From the NCBI RefSeq assembly GCF_000204055.1, contig NW_006768825.1:200239-264238 (forward strand): a stretch of 64,000 nt of DNA, given 5' to 3'. Source of the DNA: Melampsora larici-populina 98AG31 (lineage: Eukaryota > Basidiomycota > Pucciniomycetes > Pucciniales > Melampsoraceae). The notes under the pieces are model-generated. The model was given only the letters and a program-made list of their open reading frames with translations. It was not told where the DNA came from and did not search any database. Below, one piece after another: positions 21,828 through 34,182 of the stretch (its first letter is position 1; each line of letters begins with the position of its first letter). Made by a program: the position numbers and the translations under genes.

Positions 21828-24800
21828 TTACTTTTCATGGGTGGTTTCATTTTCAATTCTCAATTTAGATGGTTTTCCAATCCCTCCTGTTCCAATCCCT
21901 CCAATTCTAGCATTCAATGGTAATCCAGTATTCGTTCTACTCATTGCTGGTGATCTCATCATCGTAGGTGTATTAGTTACTGATCGATTATGTGCCATAT
22001 GACTCTTTACTAAATCTATTCCCCCCAACCAAAAACACATCATCAGTTAAAAGACAGTTTGAAATAAGGTAAGTGTGGGGAAAAGTCACGTACGACCAGC
22101 AGCTAAAGCACTCATTAAACTCAATTCACCAGCCATAACTGATCCACAAACAATTCTAGCCAACATTCTAGCATTATCACCTGGTGTAGTAGAATGTGAT
22201 CCTTTGATCCCTAACATCTCTAACATAGCTCCTTGTGGTGCTAAAATCGTCCCACCTCCAATGGTTCCCTTTTAAAAATAGAAACTTGGATTAGCAAAAA
22301 TCATAGACAAAAAGAGAACATGTTTAAAAATGAGTTTTTAAGAAATGCTTACCACTTCAATGGATGGCATTGTACACGTGATTAAAAGATCTCTTCCGTT
22401 ATTGATCGGTTCCATCAAAGTCATACAATTCGAACTTTCCACATTCTGTGCTGGATCTTGTCCAGTAGCCAAATAGATTGCCTATATAACCCAGAGCGCC
22501 AGATCAGTTAATGACTGTGTAAAAACGAAATCAATGGAAAAACTGACTGTTAAGATGTTACTAGCATGTGCATTCATTCCACCAATACTACCAGCCATTG
22601 AACTTCCCACTAAATTCTTAGTCACATTCAATTTCACAATCTCTTGTACAGTAGTTTTCAAAACCTTCTCCATCACTTCTCCTTTTACAATCGCTTCACT
22701 TACAACTGATTTACCTCTACCTTCAATCCAATTCATTGCAGACGGTTTTTTATCTGTACAATAATTTCCACTTAAACTGATCACTCTCATCATTGGAAAG
22801 AATTCTTCTGATCCCATTAAAGCTAATGCTTTTTCTGTACCTTTCGAAATCATATTCATTCCCATCGCATCTCCCGTTTGAGTTCCAAATCTAACAAACA
22901 ATGTCCGACCTGCTAATGCAGCTTTTAGGGAAACTAATCTAGCAAATCTGGATGTTGAATCAAAGGCTTCTTTCAATTTGCGCGATCCTTCAATCGAATC
23001 GATCCATTCTTTGGCTTGACAAGCTTCTTTCAAACTGGGAAATTCTAATGCTGGGCCTCTTGTCATCGCATCTGCCGTGATAACGGTAGTCACACCTCCT
23101 GATGCGTTCAAAGCTTTACATCCTCTGGAAGTTGATGCCACCAATGCTCCTTCAGTCGTAGCCATAGGAATCGGGAAAGCTTTTCCATCAATCCTCAACG
23201 GTCCTGCTATTCCGATAGGGATAGGTGTGTAGCCTACTACATTCTCACAACACTGTCCCATTACTAAAGAATAATCGTAATGAAGATAAGGTAATTGACT
23301 ACTCTCTAAGGTCTTCGTTGACGACGCTCGTGCTATTCCCAAAGACAAAAGCGAAAGCGCATCAGCTATGACATACATCTCAGGATAAAAATCAATCAAG
23401 AAAATCACTAACAAATCAATGCCCTTCGAATTCTAACAGCTCTGACCAAATCCTTTTTCAATGCTTTCTCAAGAGCATAAGCAGCTAACTTTCCATTCTG
23501 AACCAATTCAATCAATTCCTCATCTGTTAAATTCTCTGCACCTGTTTCGAAACCTTTCAAGATCTTTTCACATTCCTCCAAGGGTCGGTTAGGTAATCGG
23601 TCAAATTCAGTCGCCGATGGTGAAAAAATAGATGGTGTGATAGGGCTGAAGGGAGTAAACGAGATCGTAGGCTTAGAACCGGCAGCACCAAATCCTTTCA
23701 AGGTAGGTGTCATCGATACTGATGCTGATACAGGAGCGATTTCATCCGATTGAGGTTGAATGGGGGCACGAGCTATCGGGTTGGATATAACATCACTGAC
23801 TTCTCTTCTTACCGCTTCTTCCACGTTCTTCTTCGAGGGCTCTCGATCTGATTCATCGTGATCTGGTGCAGGACATACTGCAGGTTGCGGAACTTGTTCT
23901 GCTTCGATAGAAGTTTGAGTAGTTTTGGATCTGCTTGCTTGAGGTTGACTTTGGCCTCTAGAATGATGTATGAGATGACTCCTGAGATGTGGTTCACCGC
24001 TTGTACGTCCCAAAACGCTCGACCGACGAGGCTTTCGACCTTTAATTCGCTCTCCACCATAAACATTGATCCCGCCGCTGGTTGACGCCAGTAAGATTCT
24101 AGCAGCGCGTTCAGCAGGTGTGAGCGAAGCAAAGGCTTCATCCTCTACTTCGTCTTCATCCTCTTCTTCGGCTTCAAGAAGATGGCGACGACGACCTCTG
24201 GCTATAACGGAAGCTGCATGTCGTTGATGGCCACGATCTTCAAACCTCCTGGCTTCATCCAAAGAACTAGTAGCAATCCCTTTCAGTAAATAAGCATTTA
24301 GTAACACACTGATTCCAAGTGCAAGTACTATCCACTTCGACATCACAGGATCTCCCACAAATGCTGTCCATGATGACATGAATTCATCTAAAACAAATAA
24401 TGAGGATGACGAGCCGAATCGAGTGGGACTACTATCACTGGGATTGAATTTTGAAATAGATAAACGTGAAGGCATGACCGCAAGTTGTACCACCGGAAGA
24501 ATTGATACCGTCAGATCAACTTCAGATGTAGGTAAAGATTCGGTCACCAATTGTTGGAGTGGTAGCTTGTAAGCTTCAGGGAAGGTTTGTTTGATCATTG
24601 ACGAAGGAGCGAGATCAGATTGCATTTTTGCTAAAGAGCTGGCAGTACGATTGGGCATCTTGAGCGCGGCAGTGGCTGTAGTAGTAGGAAAGGGGTGCGA
24701 AGTGTACCGAGTAAAGGCTGTGTTGGCAGTAAGAGTGGTGCAGAGGTTGAGAACATGGAGAGAAAGGAAAAGACAGATTAAAATCAACTTGACGCGGCTG

Positions 24801-26672
24801 GTACCGACGACAGCAGTAGATGGCGTATTAGAATCATCGTTGGCAGTAAAGAGGTTGAAGAGTTTATTTCGAACCGATCGAATAGATTCCTTTTGAGCTA
24901 ATTGATCAGTTACGGTTTCTACCGAAGGTGAATTGCCATCGTCAAGTAGTTTAGAGAGCTCAGTGGTGGAATCGGTACGATAAAGTTGTCGATTGATCTG
25001 GATCCGATGAAGCTAAGAGATAAGGAAAATTGAGAGAAGGAATTATGGATTAGTGGATTTTGAAGTTGAAGATGAGATGAATTCCACTCACCTCAACAAA
25101 CACAGTCAAGATTGACACGTAGAAACCAAACAAGAGTAAACAATCAAAGCCGAGAATGAGAGCAGCTAGTTGACAGAATTCGGTGAGACCATTGACGCCA
25201 CTCATAGCACCCAAACCAAGTACAGTCATCTCGATGACATAATCCCTGAAGATCCTTACACCTACACGCTCAATAGATTCCACGACTACGTCTCTAGCAC
25301 GAAGGGCAGGTTTAGGTAAGTGACGACGTAGATGAGGTGGTGAAAGGTTGGGATTGGTGAAGAGAGCATGAGCCAGGATATAGGGTTTATCAAAACCAAT
25401 GGTGATGACTAAAAACGGTAAAGCCTCAGAAAGCAAAATTGGATTGATTCGAATGTGAAATGCGTGTGCGGTGATGAGAGCCAAAATAAAGGCAAATATG
25501 GATGATAATAAAGTGACCAGACCTGTTTGTATACAAGAGGAGATGAGTATCAAAAGTTGAAAGGTTTAAAAAAAATCGAAAAGATCACGTACCAAGCCAA
25601 ACTTTTGATCTCAATTTGCGCATATTCCTAAACAGATTGATAAACGTTAAATGCATAACTGAATAGGCTATCAACATGATAAAGATATCAGCCGACTTGG
25701 CATTCCTAGTCAATAGCCAAAATCTGATGATGAAGGCACGAGTAGCATAAGCGATCCATCTAATTGATCTCATCTCTCCCAGCCTTTGATGCTCATGATC
25801 GAAATTTGAAGATAGGACTAAAGAAGGTGGTAAGTGATCCAAAAAGGATTGAGTCCAAGCTTGAGATGATTGATTGAAAGCCAAAGTGATGATCAACGGA
25901 TTTGAAGTGGTGGAGTCCATATGAAGAAAACAATCATTGAGATCTGATGTAGCTTTTTCTGACTTTGGCTTGTAACAAACATCGGAATAATCAAGATGTT
26001 TCTGGTGATGATTTTTGAATAAGACTTCTTTGAGATGGTCATGAACATGTTGAGGGTCAAGTTGAGTTGATTGTGCAGGTAAAGTAAGATGAAATTGAAT
26101 CAATTGAATCTGATCAAGTTGATTGTAATCAGTAGCAGTTGAAGGGGTCCAAGTTTGATGGTCAGGATGATAAGTTAGATTGATAAATTGATTCGATGAA
26201 TTGTAAGAAGGATGAGATTGGATTGAATGAGACACATTCAAAAATTCAGAATGTTTAACAGCATTCAAAAGTTGAAAGTAAGCAAGAGTGATAATGATCT
26301 GAAAAGGAAAGAAACAGTGACGATTAGTTTTGAAATATAACAAGATGAGGAAATGAATTAAAATATGGTACTGACCAAAGTACCAACGATCAATTCGATT
26401 GGATTGAGGGATGACCAAGATCCAAAGTTGATCAAAAACTTCAAAGTGACTGACTGAATGAACTTATTTAATTTTGAGGTCGATTGAGTGATGAAGTCAA
26501 AGGTTGAATCATGCTGAAGTTGATTCTGATGTTTCGAAGAAGGATGGTGATGACGATGGCGATGACGATGAGGTGAAGGAGTTGATTGATCTGATTCGAT
26601 TTCGTTTGTAGCCTTGAAAGATTCAAGACTATCACTACTAGGACTACTATTAGTCATGATCGAATTAGCCAT
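21828..26672 (-). CDS. HMG1: 3-hydroxy-3-methylglutaryl-CoA reductase, 1447 aa, 8 exons
   Basis: Exons: 26376-26672, 25593-26298, 25092-25522, 23413-25012, 22548-23365, 22353-22481, 22094-22268 and 21828-22015; phases agree, sum 1448 codons. The enzyme reduces HMG-CoA to mevalonate with NADPH, the committed step toward ergosterol and isoprenoids, in the ER membrane. The N-terminal about 650 residues hold several membrane segments (the first spans the exon 1-2 junction, [17 protein letters not shown]; more in exons 2-4), the place of the sterol-sensing region. A poorly conserved linker precedes the catalytic domain from about residue 1010. Catalytic motifs seen: [17 protein letters not shown] (about 1048), TTEGALVAS, the NADPH motif DAMGMNM (about 1175), [12 protein letters not shown] (about 1270), GTIGGGT, and the catalytic His in KSHMAHNRS (about 1390). 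All key motifs are intact. A second in-frame Met lies five codons after the chosen one. Confidence 0.95.
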
Positions 26673-27840
26673 GATCAGCTCAGCCTATCGTAGTCGAGGT
26701 GAGTTCTATGTACTAAGAGATGGTTGAATGCTTTAAAAAGTTGATGATAGATGGAGGTTCAACGGAATCCTCAAAGGGAACTTGAAGTGGTAAACAGCTT
26801 GAAAACCTAAATCGAAAAAGGTAAACAGGATAGAGAATAAGTATTCAAGCTTTTACGAATTCGAATTCAAGTAAATCATTGACTTTTTCAATCGATCGGT
26901 AATTTACTATCTACTACAATGCTCTTGATCAAACGATTGATAGATTGATGGAGAGTTGAGAAGCGAAGTTAGAAAAGGGAATGAAGTGATGAACGGATGA
27001 GTTTAAGTACCTTGATGATTAGTAAATCGTGACCCTGTGTTTTTGCAATTTCTTCTTCAAACTCCACTTGAACTCTGCAGTCTTGTCTCAGCATGTCTCA
27101 CTTCATGGTCTCCTCATTTTCAAAGATTTGAATTAGGAGCTGAGTGCTGACTTTCTATAAAGATACGTATTAAAACATCCTTATATCTCATTCATATTAC
27201 CCCAAACATATCATCTCTTCTTCAAACTTCTTTAATTTGCTTCAATTTCTATCCAAAATCTGCGCACAATTGCAATTGGTTCAGCTTATCATTTCATCAA
27301 GTTCAACCCCACTCGAATTATGTATTCTCCATGTCGCTATCAAAGGAGTTCAGACCACCTATCTAGGTTCTATTAATCAATTATGTATTCATCTATGTAA
27401 AACCGTCGTCATATCATTCAAGCTTTCGTACATAATTCCAAGTATGTCTATCAATAGGTCTATCAATCACCTCGATCAAACCCTTTTGCCTTGCCTTTGA
27501 ACTCGAATCATCACTTCATTCTCCTCATCAATCTCTCTCAAACGATCCTCATGCCTTTTGAAACACCGAAATCAATCAAACTTCATGTATCATACTCCAT
27601 AATCCTATTCAACAGCCATCACCGATGCACCCATATGTCCGACCGTCGTGATGGTGAGGGACTCGGTTAATTTTGCGAGATGGGAGGCTTTTTACATAGG
27701 TTCCCGCTTGGTGAATCGCCCTTGATCGATATCTTACATTGTACAAATTCAAACTCAACTTCCATACATTTCTCGATTTCTGTTGGTAAATCCTTTCAAC
27801 GAGAATCAAAGACTTTGTTTTAAGACTCTTTCTTCTTCTC
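26673..27840. other. Divergent promoter region between HMG1 and the SARAF-like gene
   Basis: No complete gene. TATAAAGATACG near 27157 and several TC-rich tracts could serve either gene. An upstream first exon of the SARAF-like gene may lie around 27632-27653. Confidence 0.4.
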
Positions 27841-28701
27841 ATGGCTTTCTCTCATCATAAAAGGAGTTTATTTTCTACGATTGAGTTTATTGAATTTCAA
27901 GAAGATGAAATTACAAACTTTCGTAGAATTCATCCTAGATATCAGTTAAATTGTTTAGGTGAATCTTGTGATGAATATGGATTTGAAAGGGTTGAATGTA
28001 CAAGAAAGAAAGAGATTCATTTACAAGATCATCAAGGAAATCCAAACCAGACAGAATTTAATCAAAACTCTCATTGGAATTGTTTTGCTTTTTATACAAA
28101 TTTGAATGATTCAGAAGAAAAGGTTTTACTTCAGGATGATCAGGTTCAGTTTGATTGTGAAGGTTGGAGACATGATGATGATCCTTACATACTTCAAGGT
28201 GATTGTTCATTTTTGTTCATTCATCCTGCATTCTTTGTTGAAATCCACTTATTGATGTCTTTTTTCTTGCTTAGGATCCTGTTCTTTGAATTATACTTTT
28301 GCTTCTGATAAAGCTATACAAAAACAAACTTTACAAAACCAAACAACAATTCTAACAACTCAAGATTTAACAAATGGTTTGTAAAGTCCTTCAAATTCCA
28401 ATCCATTAGCATAAGATTTCTGAAATTCTAGATACTGAGAAATACTTTTCTTTTAGATCAAAAATCATTTTGGTTATTCACAACTTTATCAGCCTTTTTC
28501 TTCGTTTTCTTCATATGCAAACTCTCCAAAACCAAAATTAAAATTGCCATCAATTCGATTTGGTTTGTCATTCTTATTGTAATTGAACATTATCAAAATA
28601 GGATTAAGAACACAATCAATTCTATCAAAACTTTCTTCTTGGAAGGTTTCTTTGGTCAACTTCTTGAGTTTTTGAATCTTAAGAAGGAAAAATTGAATTG
28701 A
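27841..28701 (+). CDS. SARAF/TMEM66-like ER membrane protein (store-operated calcium entry regulator family); 5' end uncertain
   Basis: Exons 27841-28198, 28275-28376 and 28457-28701 join in phase to TGA. The family pattern is visible: RRIHPRYQLNCLGESC matches the 'RR..PIPQL.CVG..C' segment; then come a Cys motif (ERVECTRK), HWNCFAF matching the conserved W-x-C, FDCEGW matching 'V.CEG', and YILQGSCSLNYTF matching 'YVLRGSCGLEY'. Two membrane segments follow (FWLFTTLSAFFFVFFI and IAINSIWFVILIVI). In animals SARAF restrains store-operated calcium entry at the ER; the fungal role is unknown. With Met at 27841 there is no signal peptide, but the open frame upstream reads VLRLFLLLMAFS, a likely signal core. 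A first exon ending at about 27653 with an acceptor near 27799 would supply it (inference). Confidence 0.7.
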
Positions 28702-29053
28702 AATCTAAAAACATGTTGGTTGATGAAGATATTTCTTGATGTTTTGATTTTTTTGTCTTTCTTCTTTGAATTTAAATATTGAAGAACGTTCATGGACACC
28801 TTTTTTGATTTGTTTTTGTAAAACTTTCTTCAATGTTTTTATTTTTCCTTTATTCACATTAGATTTTGTGTTGTATGATGATCAATCAAAACCAAGCGCT
28901 TGTTGTACGTAACCTGGAATTCACAATCAAATAGAATTGTCACCCATGATATGCTGGTTTTTTAAAGTGTACTGATCCTGGAGTGTTGAAGGAAGAAAAA
29001 GATCAAGGGAACCTGAAATAAAGAATTGAGACAAATGGGTATAAGTAGTAAGA
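28702..29053. other. AT-rich 3' flank, no gene seen
   Basis: 3' region of the SARAF-like gene up to the hAT element; no supported feature. Confidence 0.5.
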
Positions 29054-29060
29054 CATCTAC
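29054..29060. repeat. Left target-site duplication of hAT element (CATCTAC)
   Basis: Identical to 40363-40369, which flanks the other end of the element. Confidence 0.75.
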
Positions 29061-29093
29061 CAACACCACCGCCGCACCGCTCCGCACCGCTAT

Positions 29094-29144
29094 ATCGGCG
29101 ATTTTTCATAGTGGCGTGATTTGGCGCTATGAAAAATCGCCGAT
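29094..29144. repeat. Perfect 18-bp hairpin in the hAT subterminal region
   Basis: ATCGGCGATTTTTCATAG (29094-29111) and its exact complement CTATGAAAAATCGCCGAT (29127-29144) are separated by 15 bases. It lies 33 bp inside the left end and may be a transposase-binding or structural element. Confidence 0.85.
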
Positions 29145-29559
29145 CGCTACGCTATATTTTCTAAGGCGCTATGTAAGTAGAGAGCGGAGCGCATAAATAA
29201 ACCGCTCCGCTCCGCTATGGTATTTTTGGATGGAAGATAGTGAAAAATAGTGCAGTAGCTCGGTTTTTTTCGTTTTAGCCGTAAACACACACGTATTTCA
29301 TTATCGGCGGCAGAGTGGGGGTGAGCGAGTAAACAAGAGCAAACAATTATAGACAAGGAAATTTTATAAAAGAATAAAGAAATAAAGAAATAAAGAAAAC
29401 AACTTTTTTATTTTTTTTTCAAGCAACATTTTGAGCGGAAGAGTGGGGATGATCGATCAATTGAGACATCTTTTTCAGAGGGGTGATCGAGTAAAAATCA
29501 AATATCAAAAGAGAAACTTTAGAAAACATAGTTCATTGATTTCAGAGCCACCATTTTGG

Positions 29560-32500
29560 CTACTTTTTACCCTTGGCCTGCTGACCTTGATAAGCTTGCA
29601 CGTAGGCCCAAGCATCTGCATATTTGCCGGATAGGGTGACTGAGCTCTTCAACCACTCGCGCACACCAACAAGCTTACTAATCATCTTTGCGGTTAGGGA
29701 CGCACGACTGGGCACAGCAATATCAGCCGCTGATGAGAACGTTCGCTCACAGGGGCAAGTTGTGCCAGACAATGCGAGATAATTGCGAGCAATCGACGCA
29801 AGGACTGGAAAATCCTTTTCATGTTCCTATAAGTTATAAGTAAAACCAAAGTATTAGAACTGGCATATGGCAACACAGGTGAATTCGAGCACAAAAACCA
29901 ATCTCACCTTCCACCAGTCGAGCTCGTCCTGTCCTGTGACCATCAAGTGAGCTCCTTCGATGTAATCTACATATTCGGCTCGGCGTCTGTCGGCTGCCGA
30001 CTGAGAGTTGACTTGAGTGGTAAATACATCGTACGCTGAACAGGTGGGAAGTGGCGAGGCCGAAGGGGAAGGTGTTTTGGATGGGGGAATAGCATCTGAT
30101 GCTGGAGTGACCGGATCAGCTGGCCATTGTTCTAATGCCTCTTCAAAGGCATCCCTGATTAGACTTTTCGCTCGAACAACATCATCGGGGTAGTTAAGAT
30201 CAAAGAATCGTAGGCGGAATCGGGGATTCATGATGGTTGATAACACAACCACATCGGAGGCAACTGCCTCGGCTTGATAACCCTCAAGCTTAGTGATCAT
30301 GACCTTCAGCATGTTCTTCAACTCGATGTCGTCCGACTGACTCTCAAGCACTTCGACATCATGGATCATCCGCGAGTATTCTGCAAGTAGGACACAGCCA
30401 GTTGCTGAATTGCCCTCCATTCGTTTGGTGGCATACAGAAATACCTGAGGAAGGAAACAGAGTAAGCAAATGAATTGACAAAGGAAAAGATATCTAACAC
30501 ATCACGATGATACAAAAAATAACCTAAAGTACCAACCTGAAGTATCTTCACCAATATCTCGATCAAATCCCATTCCTCAGGCGTTATAAAGATACTTTGG
30601 TAGTATCGAGTCTTGCGATCACTGAGGAGTATAGCATCTATGACCTATAGATCGAAAGGTCATAGTCAATGGAAGGAATATAGTAAATCAACGGTCACAC
30701 TGGTACTTACATCGCGCGCATCGCTCAGGCGTTTGAGATAATCCACATCGACGTTCCAACGTATTCCCCACCCAGAGATAGGTGAGCGCCCGGTATAATC
30801 CAACTGTTTGGCCTTAGCCAAGAACTCCTGGCGTCGTGCTGAACTTCGGGTACATAGTGAGTTGAATAGCTTGGCCTAACCCCATTGAAAGCAAATCAAA
30901 ATAATGATCAAAACACGTTTAATCAATCAACAAGCAAATGAAAACGAGTAAAAGAACAAAACATACTTTTCGAACAGCTCGAGCTACATTAGCAAGGGAT
31001 AGGTCTTCATCTTGATCCAAGCCACAGTCTGACAGGTTGTCATCAAGAATGTGGCCCACTCGGACGCCTTGGATAGACTCATTGTCGTCCATATTGTCTT
31101 CGGAAGAATCGAAATTGATTTCATCTTGACCATCATTCAGTGTCACTATGGGTGTGGGTAACGTCACGCCCGGCTGGGTTGTTGGCTTGATGTGACCTGC
31201 ACTGAGGCCTAGAGATTTGAGGCCCGCTTTGACCACAAGTCCGATCTTGTGTGTGTAACACTTCACCTGATTTTCCGTCGAGTCCCATTCGACCGGATCC
31301 TCGCAATCATTAAACATGGCCGATAACTCGTGAGCCATCGTGTTATTTGAACTTCCTGAGTCCGTAGTTTGAGCTAACATGTAAGACAATTGTTGATGTT
31401 AGCTCAAATGGGGAAGATATAAAGAAATAATAAATTGAGAAAGATAAAAACCACTTATCTTGTGATGTAAACCATTTGAAATTAAAAACCTGCCAACTGG
31501 CTGGGCGAGCAATCGACCAGCATGATGCCAGGCCACCAGCTTCAGGGTCAGGTGCTGAGTTTGATATTTCCAGTCATCATCGATGTAGGTGGCTGAGACT
31601 CCTACAAACGCCTTTCGTCCACCCTTGGTGGTCCAAACATCATAAAGTAAACAAAATTTGCTCTGATTCGACTATGAAAAGATGATGTGGAAAGTGAATA
31701 TGATAGTAAGTTTACAATACAGTACAATAACTGATGTTTGAGACTGATCATAGAAATAAAAGATAACATACCTTGATCGTTTCAATGACTGAAGAGGACA
31801 GCTCCTTGTAAATACCTTTGGCAGTCTCAGACGCCCAGGTGGTACCTCGCACCGTGGCAGTTCGATTAGATAACTTGAATGCTGCTCGAAGAGGAGGGTC
31901 ATTGAATCGGGCAAACGGTAGCCCATGGCGAAGGATCCAGATGACCAGTACAGTGTTGAGAAGCTCAACACTGAAGGTCGATTGTGATAAGAAAGAATCA
32001 AGAGTGGATCTGGGGTGTGTATTGGCGACACGGGCGATGTCATCCTGCTGTTGTCTCCAGCTGCGAGGGAGTTCTTGACCTTCTCTGATGGCGAGGTGTC
32101 TTCTGGGGCATGAAGGTCGATCCTTGGATCCATCGCGATGGGAGTATAAGTTGTAGTAGCTGCGCCGGCCTTTGGTAAAATATCCGCGGCAGTATTTACA
32201 TCTAAAGAGACGTGGATTATCTCCAGTCTGAGAGAAACAATAACATTAGTGATAGTCACATCCTCACCATGTCGCGAGAGACAAGGTCCAAGATGAAAGA
32301 CAAGATACACATACCTCGCCTTTGATGTGTATTGGTGGGTCATAGTAATCCAAAAGTTTGCTCACCCGGCCAAGATGGGCACGACGAACTCCAGGCGTCT
32401 CAACAACTTCGATATCGGAGTCTTGATGAACATCCAAACCTTCAGGAACTTCGTAGTCCTAGTAATTCAAAGGAGAGGTCAATTAGATGGCAATAGAATT

Positions 32501-33047
32501 TACGGAAGATAGGATTGGAGAGATGAAGTGAATAGATAGAATGAAAATAGAAGACATCGATTGAAATGGATCAATGACCTACCTCGAGTACATTATCAGT
32601 GGCCTTGGTCGTGGTTCGCTTCTTCTTCTTCTTGACAGGTGCTAGACGTTGCTGTGATGAATTTGAAACATTACGAGACCCCGATCCTTTGCGCTTTCCT
32701 TTGCCAATAGCACGTTTGATTGGCTTGAGTGACTTTTTCTTGATATGCGAAGTTCGAAGTGAAGCCGTCTCTGAGAGTCTTGAGATTGAGGTGGCGTCTG
32801 ATTGATCATCCTCGGTTTCAAATTCACTTACATCGTCAGTTGGAATCGAAACATCTTCGTCAACACTAGGTAGTTGAAGGGCTCGACGCGAGTCGGATGA
32901 TTGGGCAACAAAGCCAGGACGAGGTCGGACTGGGCTCCGTACTCGAAGCGATCGAGTCGAAGTGGCAGAAGATGGAGCTAGGGTATCAGGAGGATCAAGT
33001 TGGATTGTGGTTTGGGTATAGCTTCTGGAGTCGGCGGCAGGGCTCAT
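29560..33047 (-). CDS. hAT-family transposase, 921 aa, 9 exons, apparently intact
   Basis: Exons: 32583-33047, 32315-32458, 31772-32227, 31455-31671, 30967-31373, 30711-30875, 30537-30644, 29908-30444 and 29560-29826; phases agree, sum 922 codons, no internal stop. The transposase excises and reinserts the element with inverted-repeat ends. The N-terminal about 155 residues are Ser/Lys-rich with KKKKKR-type nuclear signals. A BED-like finger follows (FRCKYCRGYF...YSHRDGS, about 211-240). Next come the hAT block HGLPFARFNDPPLRAAF, the RNase H-like core with DVWTTKGGRKAFVGVSATYIDDDW (about 364-390) and TTDSGSSNN (about 430). The C-terminal dimerisation block is DFPVLASIARNYLAL...CERTFSSAADI (about 838-870). 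The exon 4 donor (GTGG) is weak. The Copia element sits 228 bp upstream of the start codon and may disturb expression. Confidence 0.9.
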
Positions 33048-33274
33048 GATAACAAGGACTTGCGATTTTCTTGAAAAAGATACTATTTGGAAAAGGAGAA
33101 AGTATTAAGTAAAAGATACTGAGACTGCAAGTGGAAAGGAAAGGAAAGGAACGCTGATGAATAAGCGGTGGGGGAACTCTTGACTCACCGCAAATCGAAT
33201 GACCTTTTATAGGTCGAACCACTGGATCCAATCGCCATGGAATCAGTAGCTCGAATCGCCAAGGAGTCAGTAGC

Positions 33275-34160
33275 TGTAAAGAATGGAACTGATATGCTCG
33301 AAATAGCGTATTGGCGTTGCCGGTAAATATGTGTACCTGGGGTAATCAGGTCAAGGTAAGTAACGGCAACAGGCCAACTAAAAGCTACTAAGAGCTGCTC
33401 AGCAAGAGACAAACCTGGGGTAATCAGGTCAAGGTAAGTAACGGCAACAGGCCAACTAAAAGCTACTAAGAGCTGCTCAGCAAGAGACAAACCTGTGCAA
33501 AGCAACAGGTATCACGGTACGGATTAAAAAGATAAAGATGAGTAAAAGGTCGTAAAAGATTCTTTTCGATAAGACTAAACTAAGCATACCTGGGGTAATC
33601 AGGTCAAGGTAAGTAACGGCAACAGGCCAACTAAAAGCTACTAAGAGCTGCTCAGCAAGAGACAAACCTGCAGCCACACAATCAATCAGTAAAAGAGAAA
33701 AGAAATAGAAAGAGAACAAAAACAAACCTGTGCAAAGCAACAGGTATCACGGTACGGATTAAAAAGATAAAGATGAGTAAAAGGTCGTAAACTAAATAAG
33801 GTGATGGAAACGAGACTAATGTTAGACGTATAGTTGATTATGGATGTAAGTAGTAAAATCACTTACAGATTCTTTTCGATAAGGGAAAAGAATCTGGGTG
33901 AAGAGAGAGAGCTACTTTTAAGGCTAACACAAACAAGACCAACACAAAAATGAAATAATAAGAAACAAAAACAATCATCAAGTCACACACGACTTATTCC
34001 CGAAAGAAAACAATAAACACCCTAATTAGACCCAACACGGTAAACACCTGACTCATACCACCTAGATCCGTACTCAATTTCATGGAACTTCATTAACCGG
34101 AAGTCCTTGACCAACATAACCAAAAGAGGACACACTTGAACATACTGAAATACCACAACA
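33275..34160 (-). repeat. 3' LTR of nested Copia element (886 bp), with internal duplications
   Basis: Nearly identical to 38962-39847. Inside, a 78-bp unit starting ACCTGGGGTAATCAGG occurs in tandem at 33335 and 33413 and again at about 33588. A unit of about 66 bp starting AACCTGTGCAAAGCAACAGG occurs at about 33490 and 33725. Open frames here are repeat by-products. Confidence 0.95.
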
Positions 34161-34182
34161 CGCCGCCTCAAGGACTTCAGGG

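Noticed and set aside
33185..33740. Frames reading SLAEQLLVAFSWPVAVTYLDL repeated
   Set aside because: They lie in the Copia 3' LTR and repeat with its 78-bp unit; the same frames recur in the other LTR.
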